NCBI GenBank assembly: GCA_036480015.1
Contig: JAZGFZ010000051.1
Coordinates: 6,659 to 70,658 of the forward strand
Reading direction: 5' to 3'
DNA: 64,000 bases
Source: Algisphaera sp036480015
Lineage (GTDB): Bacteria; Planctomycetota; Phycisphaerae; Phycisphaerales; Phycisphaeraceae
Shown here piece after piece: positions 37,526 to 45,681 of this stretch. The position numbers and the translations under genes were made by a program. The notes below the pieces were generated by a model. It saw only the letters and a program-made list of their open reading frames with translations, was not told the DNA's origin and did no database searches. Position 1 is the stretch's first letter. Each line of letters starts with the position of its first letter.

Positions 37526-39037
37526 ATGGCCAAAGAAACCAAAGTCGGACTCCTCATTGGACTTGCCTTAATCCTGCTCGTGGGGATTATCCTGTCAGAT
37601 TTAGTCAAGGGCCCTCCGCCCGCCGTCGCCGTTGAAGAACAAGCCGAAGGCTTTGGAGCGCAAGCCCAAAACAACATCTACGCGCCGCCTGCGCCCCTCA
37701 AAGACCGTTCGTTTGATCGTCCCGGCGTGCTCTCTCGACCCGAGCCCTCAACGCCCAGCGCCTTTCAAACCCAACCTGCCTTTGGCCAAGACACCCCGGC
37801 ATTTGAATTGCCCACCGCCCCCACCAACACTGCGGGCGAAGCCGACCGCGAGTTTGCCCCGCCGCCCCACCGGCGTCCCGACTTGCCCGAACCCGAAACC
37901 ATGGAAGCCGCAGCCCCGCGTGTTGCCGAGTTACCCCAAGCATGGCGTGTGGATCGCACGGCAGCCGCCACCCCCACGACAACCACCAACGTCGCTTTTT
38001 CGCCAAACACCAGCCCCGCCCCCGACGAAACCCTTTCGGCCACCCCCGAAGACCGCTCGGTGTTTATTCCGCCGCCCGTTGCACCCACCGCCCCATCCGC
38101 CCATCACGGCTCCGATACGTTCCACCGTGTTGGCCCCCGCGACACCTTGGCCTCGGTGGCGCGCAAACATTATGGCAACGTTTCATTTGCCACAGGATTG
38201 GCCAAAGCCAACCCCGGCATGGTGGGATTTGGCGGCGTTCTACAACCCGGCGACCAACTCACCCTCCCCAGCTTAAACAGCCCCCACTTCAGATCCAACA
38301 CCCCCCTCATGGCAGACGCCGCACCAGCCGCGCCGTCCCACGACGACATCGCCCCCGAACCCTTGCCCCGCCCACAACGTGCCGCAGGTGCCGACGCACT
38401 TAACAACACCATCAAAGTTGGAGCCGGCGACACCCTCAGCGGACTCGCCGCACGCCACTTGGGCAGCAGCCAACGGTGGGACGATCTACTCGACGCCAAC
38501 CAAGACATTCTTAAACGTCCCGAAGCACTGCGTGAAGGCATGGTGCTTAAACTGCCTCAAACGGCCGGCACGCCAGCCACCCCCAAACCAACTCAAGCCC
38601 GCCCCACCGCCGTGGCAAGCACCTCTTCACCTGCAGCGGGCAATAGCCATATCTACCGCGTGAAACCCGGCGACACCCTCTCAGGTATTGCCCGTAAAAA
38701 ACTCGGCAACGCCCAGCGTTGGGACGACCTGCTTCAAGCCAACGCCGACCTACTCGACAGCCCCGAAGACCTGCGCGAAGGCATGAAGCTCACCCTTCCC
38801 AACGCCTCTGGCACGTCGGCGACAGCCCCCGCGACCACCACAACGCGACCCACCGTCATCGCCATGGCAAGCCCCACCGCCCGCACCTACACCGTTCGAT
38901 CCGGCGACAACCTCACCCAAATCGCACGCCGCGAACTGGGAGACGGCCAACGGTGGGATGAAATTTTTGACGCCAATCGCGATCAAATGGACAGCCCCAG
39001 CGCCTTGCGCGAAGGCCAAACCCTACGCATGCCCTAG
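37526..39037 (+). CDS. Membrane-anchored protein with four LysM domains
   Basis: 503-aa protein. One membrane helix at about residues 10-28, a Pro/Ala-rich linker of about 160 residues, then four LysM peptidoglycan-binding repeats beginning FHRVGPRDTLASVA, IKVGAGDTLSGLA, YRVKPGDTLSGIA and YTVRSGDNLTQIA, each near 48 aa and joined by Thr/Pro-rich linkers. Three repeats share QRWDDL(L) after the first helix. It probably tethers the inner membrane to the wall. Position between rsmH and ftsL suggests a role at division or wall growth; this insertion in the cluster is not standard. Confidence 0.88.
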   Translation: MAKETKVGLLIGLALILLVGIILSDLVKGPPPAVAVEEQAEGFGAQAQNNIYAPPAPLKDRSFDRPGVLSRPEPSTPSAFQTQPAFGQDTPAFELPTAPTNTAGEADREFAPPPHRRPDLPEPETMEAAAPRVAELPQAWRVDRTAAATPTTTTNVAFSPNTSPAPDETLSATPEDRSVFIPPPVAPTAPSAHHGSDTFHRVGPRDTLASVARKHYGNVSFATGLAKANPGMVGFGGVLQPGDQLTLPSLNSPHFRSNTPLMADAAPAAPSHDDIAPEPLPRPQRAAGADALNNTIKVGAGDTLSGLAARHLGSSQRWDDLLDANQDILKRPEALREGMVLKLPQTAGTPATPKPTQARPTAVASTSSPAAGNSHIYRVKPGDTLSGIARKKLGNAQRWDDLLQANADLLDSPEDLREGMKLTLPNASGTSATAPATTTTRPTVIAMASPTARTYTVRSGDNLTQIARRELGDGQRWDEIFDANRDQMDSPSALREGQTLRMP

Positions 39038-39111
39038 CGCCCACGTCCAGCCCACGCTTGCCGCGCGGATCCCACCCCCAACGCCGTCCTGACTCCTCAC
39101 CCCGCCCGCGC

Positions 39112-39369
39112 ATGTTTCCCCGCCTAATCGCCACCACCACCGCCATTGCCTTGGTTGCCGCCAGCCTGCTCGCCCTGCGACAGCACCGGCTTCAGCTACT
39201 GCACGCCATGGGCGAACTGCACGTGCAAATGGACACCGACCGCAAGCTCACTTGGGACACACAATCGGCCATTGCCGAAGGCACCCACCCCGCCGCACTG
39301 CGTGACGCGGTGATTCGCGTGGGCCTCAAGCTCAAACCCGCAGACGCCCCCACCCCCGCTGCGCCGTGA
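39112..39369 (+). CDS. ftsL: FtsL-like division protein
   Basis: About 85-aa bitopic protein: short N-terminus, membrane helix (IATTTAIALVAASLLALR) and a short coiled-coil-like part with Gln/His/Leu spacing. Sequence alone is too short for certainty, but the position between rsmH and ftsI is where ftsL sits. ATG 39112 gives the normal topology; an upstream TTG adds an Arg/Pro leader. Its stop overlaps the ftsI start by four bases (GTGA). Confidence 0.65.
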   Translation: MFPRLIATTTAIALVAASLLALRQHRLQLLHAMGELHVQMDTDRKLTWDTQSAIAEGTHPAALRDAVIRVGLKLKPADAPTPAAP

Positions 39370-41222
39370 GTACCTCCAGCCCCACTGAGCAGTCCAAAGT
39401 CTCCCAACGCAAAGCGGCTCGACGCAGCCGAACCGTTGAACCGCCTTCTTCACCCGACACCAACGCCCTCACCCGAGGCCGCGATCGCGCCTTGCGCGTG
39501 GGCCGCATCACCCTCTCCATCGTCACCCTTTTTCTGGTGCTCTTACTCGCACGCGTCTTTCAACTCCAACTCCAACCGCCCGAGGCCGTGGGGGCCATGG
39601 TCGACAACCAAATTAGCCTGCGCCGCCTCGAAGCGCGCCGCGGCGCCATCGTCGATCGCCGCCACCGCGCCTTGGCCACCACCCGCGTCGCCCACCTACT
39701 CTTTGCCGACCCACACATCGTCAAAGACCCCAACACCTTCTCCGAACGCATTGGCTACCCACTGGGTTACGAACCCGCCGCCATCGAACAACTCATGGCC
39801 AAACGTCGCGGCAGCCGCTACGTCGTCATCGACCCACACATGAGTGAAGAACGCTGGGAGAAATACCAAAACCTCGATCCCCTGCGCGGCCTGTCCACCC
39901 ACCCCGTGTTGGTGCGCGACTACCCTCAAAACCACGTCGCCGGTCAATTGGTGGGCTTTGTAGGCCGTGAAAACAAAGGCCTCGACGGACTCGAACGCGC
40001 CTTGGACAAACGACTCACCGCCGACCCGGGCCAGCACGCCTTTGTTTACAACCGCAGCCGAAAACGCCTGTGGCTCGCCAACAAAAACTACCGCCTACAA
40101 GCCGATGCCCCCCCCGTCCGACTCAGCATCGACCTCAACCTGCAAGCCATCGCCGAAGAAGAAGTCTCCGCCGCCGTCATCGAATTTGGCGCCAAATCTG
40201 GCCAAGCCGTACTCATGGATCCCACCACAGGCGAAATTTTAGCCTTGGCCAACTATCCTTTTTTTGACCCCAACGACTTTTCCAAACTCAAAAAAGACAA
40301 AGCCCTCGCCCAAGCCCAACGCAACCGCGCCGCCACCGATATTTTTGAACCCGGCTCCATCTTCAAACCCTTGGTGTGGGCCGCCGCCGTCGAAGCTGGC
40401 TACGCCGACCCCACCGAAATGATCGACTGCACTGAAAAAGGCTACTGGAAGCCCGAACGCGGCCCAGGCTTGCGCGACGCCCACCCCCACGGCCTCATCA
40501 CCTGGGCCGACGTACTCAAAGTGTCTTCCAACATTGGCATGGCCGTGGTCGCCGAACGCATGGGCAAACAACTGGTTCACGATGTGGTCAAAAGCTATGG
40601 CTTTGGCTCCACCACCCAGTCAGGCCTGCCTGGCGAAGTGGCCGGCCTGCTGCGCCCCGCCGCCAAATGGAGTTTTGCCGATGTCACCCGCGTGCCCATG
40701 GGCCAAGGCGTGGCCGTCACCGGAGTACAAATCACCCGTGCTTTTTGCGCGATTGCCAACGACGGCATTCTTGTCAACCCCACCATCGAAGCCCGCGACC
40801 CCCAGAACAAAACCGCCCAACGACTCAACATCACCGCACGCGTGCTCAGCCCCCGCGTGGCCCAAGCCACCCGCCACGTCTTAGGCTTGGTCATCACCGA
40901 AGGCACCGGCCGCAAAGCCAGAAGCGACCTCTATCAACTGTTTGGAAAAACCGGCACCGCCCAATTACCCGATTTTAAAAACGGCGGCTACCACCAAGAC
41001 CGCTACGTCTCCTCCTTTGTCGCGGGCGCCCCACTCGAACACCCCAAACTCATTGTGGGCGTTTTTGTTCACGACCCCGACAAAAAAATCGGCCACTACG
41101 GCGGCACCGTCAGCGGCCCCGCCAGCAAACGCATCCTCGAACGATCCCTGCAATACCTTGGGGTGCCCTCTGACATTGTTTCAGAAGAAGAAGAAGAAGA
41201 AGCAACTGACGGCAGCAACTAA
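39366..41222 (+). CDS. ftsI: Peptidoglycan D,D-transpeptidase FtsI (PBP2/3 class)
   Basis: 618-aa class B penicillin-binding protein that cross-links septal wall. Short cytoplasmic N-terminus, membrane helix near residues 45-62, dimerisation domain starting RRGAIVDRR, then the transpeptidase with Ser331-x-x-Lys334 (EPGSIFKP), Ser387-x-Asn389 (VSSN) and Lys528-Thr-Gly-Thr531. No PASTA domains. The C-terminus ends in a run of seven Glu. GTG start at 39366 overlaps ftsL. murE does not follow; the cluster ends at a repeat element. Confidence 0.94.
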   Translation: MSTSSPTEQSKVSQRKAARRSRTVEPPSSPDTNALTRGRDRALRVGRITLSIVTLFLVLLLARVFQLQLQPPEAVGAMVDNQISLRRLEARRGAIVDRRHRALATTRVAHLLFADPHIVKDPNTFSERIGYPLGYEPAAIEQLMAKRRGSRYVVIDPHMSEERWEKYQNLDPLRGLSTHPVLVRDYPQNHVAGQLVGFVGRENKGLDGLERALDKRLTADPGQHAFVYNRSRKRLWLANKNYRLQADAPPVRLSIDLNLQAIAEEEVSAAVIEFGAKSGQAVLMDPTTGEILALANYPFFDPNDFSKLKKDKALAQAQRNRAATDIFEPGSIFKPLVWAAAVEAGYADPTEMIDCTEKGYWKPERGPGLRDAHPHGLITWADVLKVSSNIGMAVVAERMGKQLVHDVVKSYGFGSTTQSGLPGEVAGLLRPAAKWSFADVTRVPMGQGVAVTGVQITRAFCAIANDGILVNPTIEARDPQNKTAQRLNITARVLSPRVAQATRHVLGLVITEGTGRKARSDLYQLFGKTGTAQLPDFKNGGYHQDRYVSSFVAGAPLEHPKLIVGVFVHDPDKKIGHYGGTVSGPASKRILERSLQYLGVPSDIVSEEEEEEATDGSN

Positions 41223-41223
41223 A

Positions 41224-41463
41224 GAACAGCCCTGAAATAACATCCCTAATTCAGGCCCCCTCAAAGCCAGCGGTGTCATCTCCGGCCAACTCTCCACGTC
41301 AATCCCCGCGCAGGCGGGGATCCAGCTGTGCGAGCCTAAATTTCCGCCTACGCGTACAAATCTGGGTTCCCGCCTACGCGGGAATGACGGAGGGCGGCGT
41401 CGGCCATGACGGGCAAAAAGGCGTGAACGGTGACAAAAAAGGGATGTTATTTCAGGACTGTTC
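41224..41463. repeat. MITE-like element with 23-bp terminal inverted repeats
   Basis: GAACAGCCCTGAAATAACAT+CCC (41224-41246) pairs with 41441-41463 at 22 of 23 positions. The 194-bp interior has no gene; it carries two GC-rich REP-like units (41302-41320, 41367-41384) and GTGAACGGTGAC at 41423-41434, shared with 5741-5811. It fills the 300-bp gap between ftsI and the next convergent gene. Confidence 0.7.
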
Positions 41464-41522
41464 CTAAATGCCTCCGCCTTGGCGTAACCATCCCAACACG
41501 CCCCCACCACCACAACTTATTC

Positions 41523-42260
41523 TCAATCGCCACGTCGAAAAACAGCAATGCCTCGCCTGCGACGAACTTCCCAAACGGCCGTCACCTCGATACCCAAATC
41601 TTGCGCAATGGCCGCATCCGTTTCACGCCCCAGACGAGCAATCACTTCAGGCGTCCAACGTTCGGCCAGAATGACACCCCGAAACGAAGGAATGCCTCGG
41701 CTGCGCCGTTCGGTACCCAACGTTCGGCGTGTCACCTGCAGCTTGGCGGCCAATTCACGATCCGGCATCGTGCCCATCAATGCAATTTCGCGCGGCTTCC
41801 ACACCCGACCACGCGCGCCACGGCCAGGGTTTGCAGCCGCGATACCAAGGGTCACACGCTTGTCATGTACCGTCGTGTTCGCAAGGCCCAGCTTCCCCGC
41901 AAGCTTCGCATCAGACACAACACCCAATTTTTTCAACTGAGCCGCCGTCCAACGATGAGACACCGTCTTACCCGATAGGCCACACGCAATGCCCAGCTTT
42001 TCCCGACGCTTCACAACCGTATTGCGCGACACACCCCACTTGCGAGCCAATTCAGGATCAGGGATTTTGCCCAACTTGGCGTCACGCAATTTACTCCAAC
42101 GCACACGCTTGACAGGAGCACTAAACGCCGCAATTCCAAGCTTTCGACGACGCGTTGAAACATTCCACGCAACCACCCCCAATCGCTCCGCCACTTCACG
42201 ATCCGAAGCCTTCCCCAACCGCCGATCCATCGCCACAGTCCATTTAATCGTTGTTCCCAT
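41523..42260 (-). CDS. Penta-repeat helix-turn-helix-like protein, copy 1
   Basis: 245-aa protein of no family I can name. It is made of five tandem units with Trp at residues 7, 55, 104, 154 and 202 (spacing 48-50). In each unit (Leu/Met)-Gly follows at +8, Asp at +13 and a (L/R)GI at +34, framing D-x-E-(L/V)-A-x-x-L-G-V...T-V...R-R-x-x-L-G-I, which reads as a helix-turn-helix with a Myb/SANT-like Trp. Very basic. No signal or membrane segment. Likely a modular DNA- or RNA-binding protein (inference). A tandem paralogue of identical length lies directly upstream. Confidence 0.8.
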   Translation of the reverse strand: MGTTIKWTVAMDRRLGKASDREVAERLGVVAWNVSTRRRKLGIAAFSAPVKRVRWSKLRDAKLGKIPDPELARKWGVSRNTVVKRREKLGIACGLSGKTVSHRWTAAQLKKLGVVSDAKLAGKLGLANTTVHDKRVTLGIAAANPGRGARGRVWKPREIALMGTMPDRELAAKLQVTRRTLGTERRSRGIPSFRGVILAERWTPEVIARLGRETDAAIAQDLGIEVTAVWEVRRRRGIAVFRRGD

Positions 42261-42445
42261 CCATAAAGCGTACCTACTTTAAAGTGGATCAGCCCATTGC
42301 GCACCCCAAAAAAAGCCACTTGTAAACGGCCACCGCTTTGTCATCGCTTCATTTCAAGGCGACGCGTTCTGCTCGCTTGCGAACCCCAGTGCAGCATCAA
42401 GCCTAAATCCTCAGGCAAATTGCGACGGGACACGCCCCCCCTGTC

Positions 42446-43183
42446 TCAATTGCCGTATCCAAAAGCAGCAATGCCCCGATTGCGGCGAACCTCCCAAACC
42501 ACCGTCATGTCGATCCCCAAATCAAGCGCAATGGCCGCGTCCGTCTCACGTCCCAGACGCGCGATCACTTTAGGCGTCCAACGTTTGGTCTGAATCGCAC
42601 CACGAAACGAAGGAATGCCTCGGCTGCGCCGTTCGTTACCCAGCGTTCGGCGTGTCACCTTCAGCTTGGCTGCCAATTCACGATCCGGCATCGTGCCCAA
42701 AAGTGCAATTTCGCGAGCCTTCCACACCCGACCACGCCCCCCGCGATTGGGATTTGCAACCGCAATGCCAAGCGTCACACGCTTGTCATGCACTGTGGTG
42801 TTCGCAAGGCCCAGCTTGCCAGCAAGCTTCACATCAGACACAACACCCAGCTTTTTTAACTGCGCCGCCGTCCAGCGATAAGGTGGCGTTTTGCCCGACT
42901 CGCCACACGCAATACCCAGTTTTTCACGACGTCGACGCACCGCATTACGCGACACACCCCACTTGCGAGCCAATTCAGGATCAGGGATTTTGCCCAACTT
43001 GGCGTCACGCAATTTGCTCCAACGCACACGCTTGGCAGGAGTACTAAACGCCGCAATTCCAAGCTTTCGACGACGCGTCGACACATTCCACACCGCCACC
43101 CCCAAACGTTCCCCCACTTCACGATCCGAAGCCTTCCCCAGCCGTCGATCCATCGCCGCAGTCCATTTAATCGTTGTTCCCAT
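42446..43183 (-). CDS. Penta-repeat helix-turn-helix-like protein, copy 2
   Basis: 245-aa paralogue of the preceding gene: same length to the base (738 nt), offset 923 bp, no gaps in the alignment and most residues identical. Differences cluster near the putative second helices (for example NTVVKRR versus NAVRRRR, TAVWEVRRRR versus TVVWEVRRNR) and in the linkers. The start MGTTIKWT at 43183 is chosen to match copy 1; an in-frame ATG 36 bases earlier exists. The spacing region 42261-42445 between copies shows no gene. Confidence 0.8.
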   Translation of the reverse strand: MGTTIKWTAAMDRRLGKASDREVGERLGVAVWNVSTRRRKLGIAAFSTPAKRVRWSKLRDAKLGKIPDPELARKWGVSRNAVRRRREKLGIACGESGKTPPYRWTAAQLKKLGVVSDVKLAGKLGLANTTVHDKRVTLGIAVANPNRGGRGRVWKAREIALLGTMPDRELAAKLKVTRRTLGNERRSRGIPSFRGAIQTKRWTPKVIARLGRETDAAIALDLGIDMTVVWEVRRNRGIAAFGYGN

Positions 43184-43248
43184 CCACAAAGGGTACTCTT
43201 TTCTAGAACAACGCCTCATCCCTTCCTCTATACCCTAACAAAAAAACC

Positions 43249-44646
43249 ATGACCTTCTGGCCCCTGCTTCTCGAAATCGCCCTCATCGGAGGCTATGTTC
43301 TCGCAGGGCTGGGGCTCATCGACATGCTGCGTCATCGGCGCAGCCCAGGCAGCACCATGGCGTGGCTCATTGTGTTCATCGGCCTGCCTTACCTTGGAAC
43401 GGGTGCCTACCTGTTTTTTGGCCGCCGAAAGTCATCCACCCTGCGCACACAGCGCATACGCCCTGCGCCATGCACCAATCACAACACCCATGACACCTCG
43501 CCAATTGGTTTTGCACGCGTCCTCACCCACTACGGCGCCAACTCACCCACCACACAAAACCACGTGTCTTTGTGCCGCGACGGCCAACAAGGTCTCGCCA
43601 CCCTGCTCGCACTCATCGACGGCGCCAAACACCGCCTCTGGCTCGAAACCTTTATCTTTGCCGACGACCCCACAGGCCAAACTGTTCGTGACCACCTTGC
43701 CGCCCGCGCCGCCGCAGGCGTCGACGTTCGGGTGCTCATCGACGGACTGGGTTCGTTCAAAACAAGCACCCTCTTTTTCACACCACTTATCGAAGCCGGC
43801 GGCCATCTGGCCACCTTCAAACCCGTACTCACTCTGCCGTTTCACCTCAAAACCAATCTACGCAACCACCGCAAACTGGTGGTGGCCGACGGCGTGCACT
43901 CCTTCGCAGGCGGCATGAACATCACCCACGCAGACCTGTTCTCCGCAACCACCGCCAACACATGGCAAGACGTATCACTGCACATCAAGGGGCCCGCCGC
44001 CGCAGACCTTGAAGCCACCTTCATTCGCGACTGGCAATACGCCACCGGCGACACTCTAAGCACCACACCCTGCGAAACCCACACGCCTGCTGCTTCGCCT
44101 GATGTCAGCAACCAAGTTGTGCAACTACTCACCACCGGCCCCGACACCGCCAACGATCCCCTTTACGCCGCCAGCCTCACCGCCATTCATCGCGCCACCG
44201 ATCGCATTTGGCTTACCACCCCCTACTTTGTACCCAACGAAGCCCTCGCCGACGCACTCACCTTCGCCGCCCACCGGGGCGTCGATGTACGCATCCTCAT
44301 CCCACGCCGATCCAACCACCCGCTCACCGACTTCGCAGGCGCCGCATTGCTACGCGACATCCACAAAGCTGGCGCCCGCGTGCTGCGTTACCGCCCCGGC
44401 ATGATGCACGCCAAAACCATGCTCATCGACCACACCTTTGCCGCCGTGGGTTCAGCCAACTTCGATTACCGAAGCTTGTTTTTAAACTACGAACTCATGC
44501 AGTTTTGTTACGACCCACTCACCCTCGACTCCCTCGCCGATTGGTTCACCCAACTGTCACAACAATGCGACGACGACCTGCCCAATCCAAGCCTCATCCG
44601 CCAACTCGCCGAAGGCGTCGTCCGTGCCATCGCCCCCATGTTTTAG
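43249..44646 (+). CDS. cls: Cardiolipin synthase (phospholipase D family)
   Basis: 465-aa enzyme that joins two phosphatidylglycerols to form cardiolipin at the inner membrane. Two N-terminal membrane helices (about residues 4-26 and 38-58) precede two phospholipase D domains with HKD motifs: NHRKLVVADG in the first and MHAKTMLIDHTFAAVGSANF in the second. Length and order match bacterial ClsA. Divergent from the repeat-protein gene, 65 bp apart. Confidence 0.92.
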   Translation: MTFWPLLLEIALIGGYVLAGLGLIDMLRHRRSPGSTMAWLIVFIGLPYLGTGAYLFFGRRKSSTLRTQRIRPAPCTNHNTHDTSPIGFARVLTHYGANSPTTQNHVSLCRDGQQGLATLLALIDGAKHRLWLETFIFADDPTGQTVRDHLAARAAAGVDVRVLIDGLGSFKTSTLFFTPLIEAGGHLATFKPVLTLPFHLKTNLRNHRKLVVADGVHSFAGGMNITHADLFSATTANTWQDVSLHIKGPAAADLEATFIRDWQYATGDTLSTTPCETHTPAASPDVSNQVVQLLTTGPDTANDPLYAASLTAIHRATDRIWLTTPYFVPNEALADALTFAAHRGVDVRILIPRRSNHPLTDFAGAALLRDIHKAGARVLRYRPGMMHAKTMLIDHTFAAVGSANFDYRSLFLNYELMQFCYDPLTLDSLADWFTQLSQQCDDDLPNPSLIRQLAEGVVRAIAPMF

Positions 44647-44659
44647 GTTCCTCCGGGGG

Positions 44660-44736
44660 AAAAAGGCTCTTCCGGGTTTGTAGTGGGCACCCCCCATCCC
44701 CCCTATTTTCACAAAATGGTGTCAGGAGCCTTTTTT
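44660..44736 (+). terminator. Extended hairpin terminator after cls
   Basis: AAAAAGGCTC (44660-44669) pairs with GAGCCTTTTT (44726-44735), followed by T; a smaller ATTTT/AAAAT stem lies inside (44704-44717). Thirteen bases after the cls stop. Confidence 0.55.
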
Positions 44737-44793
44737 CAAGAGTTTTCCCTCGTTTTTTCTGGTTCCTACTCACAGGTGAGTTAGGTTCAGAAT

Positions 44794-45675
44794 ATGGCAT
44801 CTCAAACGATTCTCCCTTTAAAACAACGCATCCCCCGCTTCAAACGCTCGGCCTTCACACTTATCGATCTTTTGGTGGTCCTTTCAATCATTGCGTTGCT
44901 CGTGGGTATTTTGCTTCCGGCACTGGGCCGCGCTCGCGATGCAGCCAAGTCAACGGTTTGCTTAAGCCACTTACGAACCCTCGGGCAAGCCATGGGCATG
45001 TATCACGTCGACCATCGAATGACCTACCCACAACCTGGGCAAGAAAGCGGCTTTGGAACCAACGCCGCCGCCAAACGCTTGGCCGGAAAAATGCTTTGGT
45101 TCAACGCCCTTGATTATTACGTGCAACAATCCGCCAAAAACTACTCTTCAGGCCATGCCGACCAACGCAATTTCAACGCTTTCAAACAAGATCCTGCATG
45201 GAGCAATCTTCCTTCAGCAGTGTCCACATCGTCGGGCATGGTGGTGCTTGATCCCGAAAAAATCCGAACCCTCAAAATGAACGAATACTTCGGCTATCTC
45301 AGTTCAGCCACCACACCTTCATCATTGAGTGGAAATCCCATCAAGTTCTTCCGCCTCACCGCCCTTGATTTGCCTTCAAAAACCGTTCTTTTTATCGATG
45401 GTCGCGGTCATGACACCCAGTCACTCACCACCGGCCATGTGGACTACGCCGCAACCACAGGAGGCGGCAGCGGACTTTTTTATGCCCGTGAAGCCTATGT
45501 CGCGCCGCGTCACCAAGGCGGCGCCAATGCCGCACATGCAGATGGCGCTGCCGCGTTTCATCTCAATCCCGTCAAACAAGCCCCCAGCTCGGGATACCCC
45601 TGTTGGTACAACGACGACGATTCGAATCTTGATCGCCGCCCCGACTTGTTTTTCAACTTCGACCGCCGATCTTAA
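44794..45675 (+). CDS. Prepilin-like (type II secretion/pseudopilin) protein
   Basis: 293-aa protein with a type IV prepilin leader: a basic stretch, then SAFTLIDLLVVLSIIALLVG. The residue before the cleavage site is Ala rather than Gly, and position 5 is Asp instead of the usual Glu. The helix leads into LLPALGRARDAAKSTVCLSHLRTLGQAMGMY, the arrangement seen in the many planctomycete proteins of this type. The C-terminal part contains RHQGGANAAHADGA, which resembles their H-x-G-G-x-N-x-L-x-x-D-G motif. Probably exported and assembled in the envelope; exact role unknown. Confidence 0.85.
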   Translation: MASQTILPLKQRIPRFKRSAFTLIDLLVVLSIIALLVGILLPALGRARDAAKSTVCLSHLRTLGQAMGMYHVDHRMTYPQPGQESGFGTNAAAKRLAGKMLWFNALDYYVQQSAKNYSSGHADQRNFNAFKQDPAWSNLPSAVSTSSGMVVLDPEKIRTLKMNEYFGYLSSATTPSSLSGNPIKFFRLTALDLPSKTVLFIDGRGHDTQSLTTGHVDYAATTGGGSGLFYAREAYVAPRHQGGANAAHADGAAAFHLNPVKQAPSSGYPCWYNDDDSNLDRRPDLFFNFDRRS

Positions 45676-45681
45676 ACCGTT

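Noticed and set aside
44208..45113. 301-residue frame spanning the end of cls and the start of the prepilin gene
   Set aside because: Out of frame with both genes, crosses a terminator hairpin, and is Arg/His/Pro-rich.
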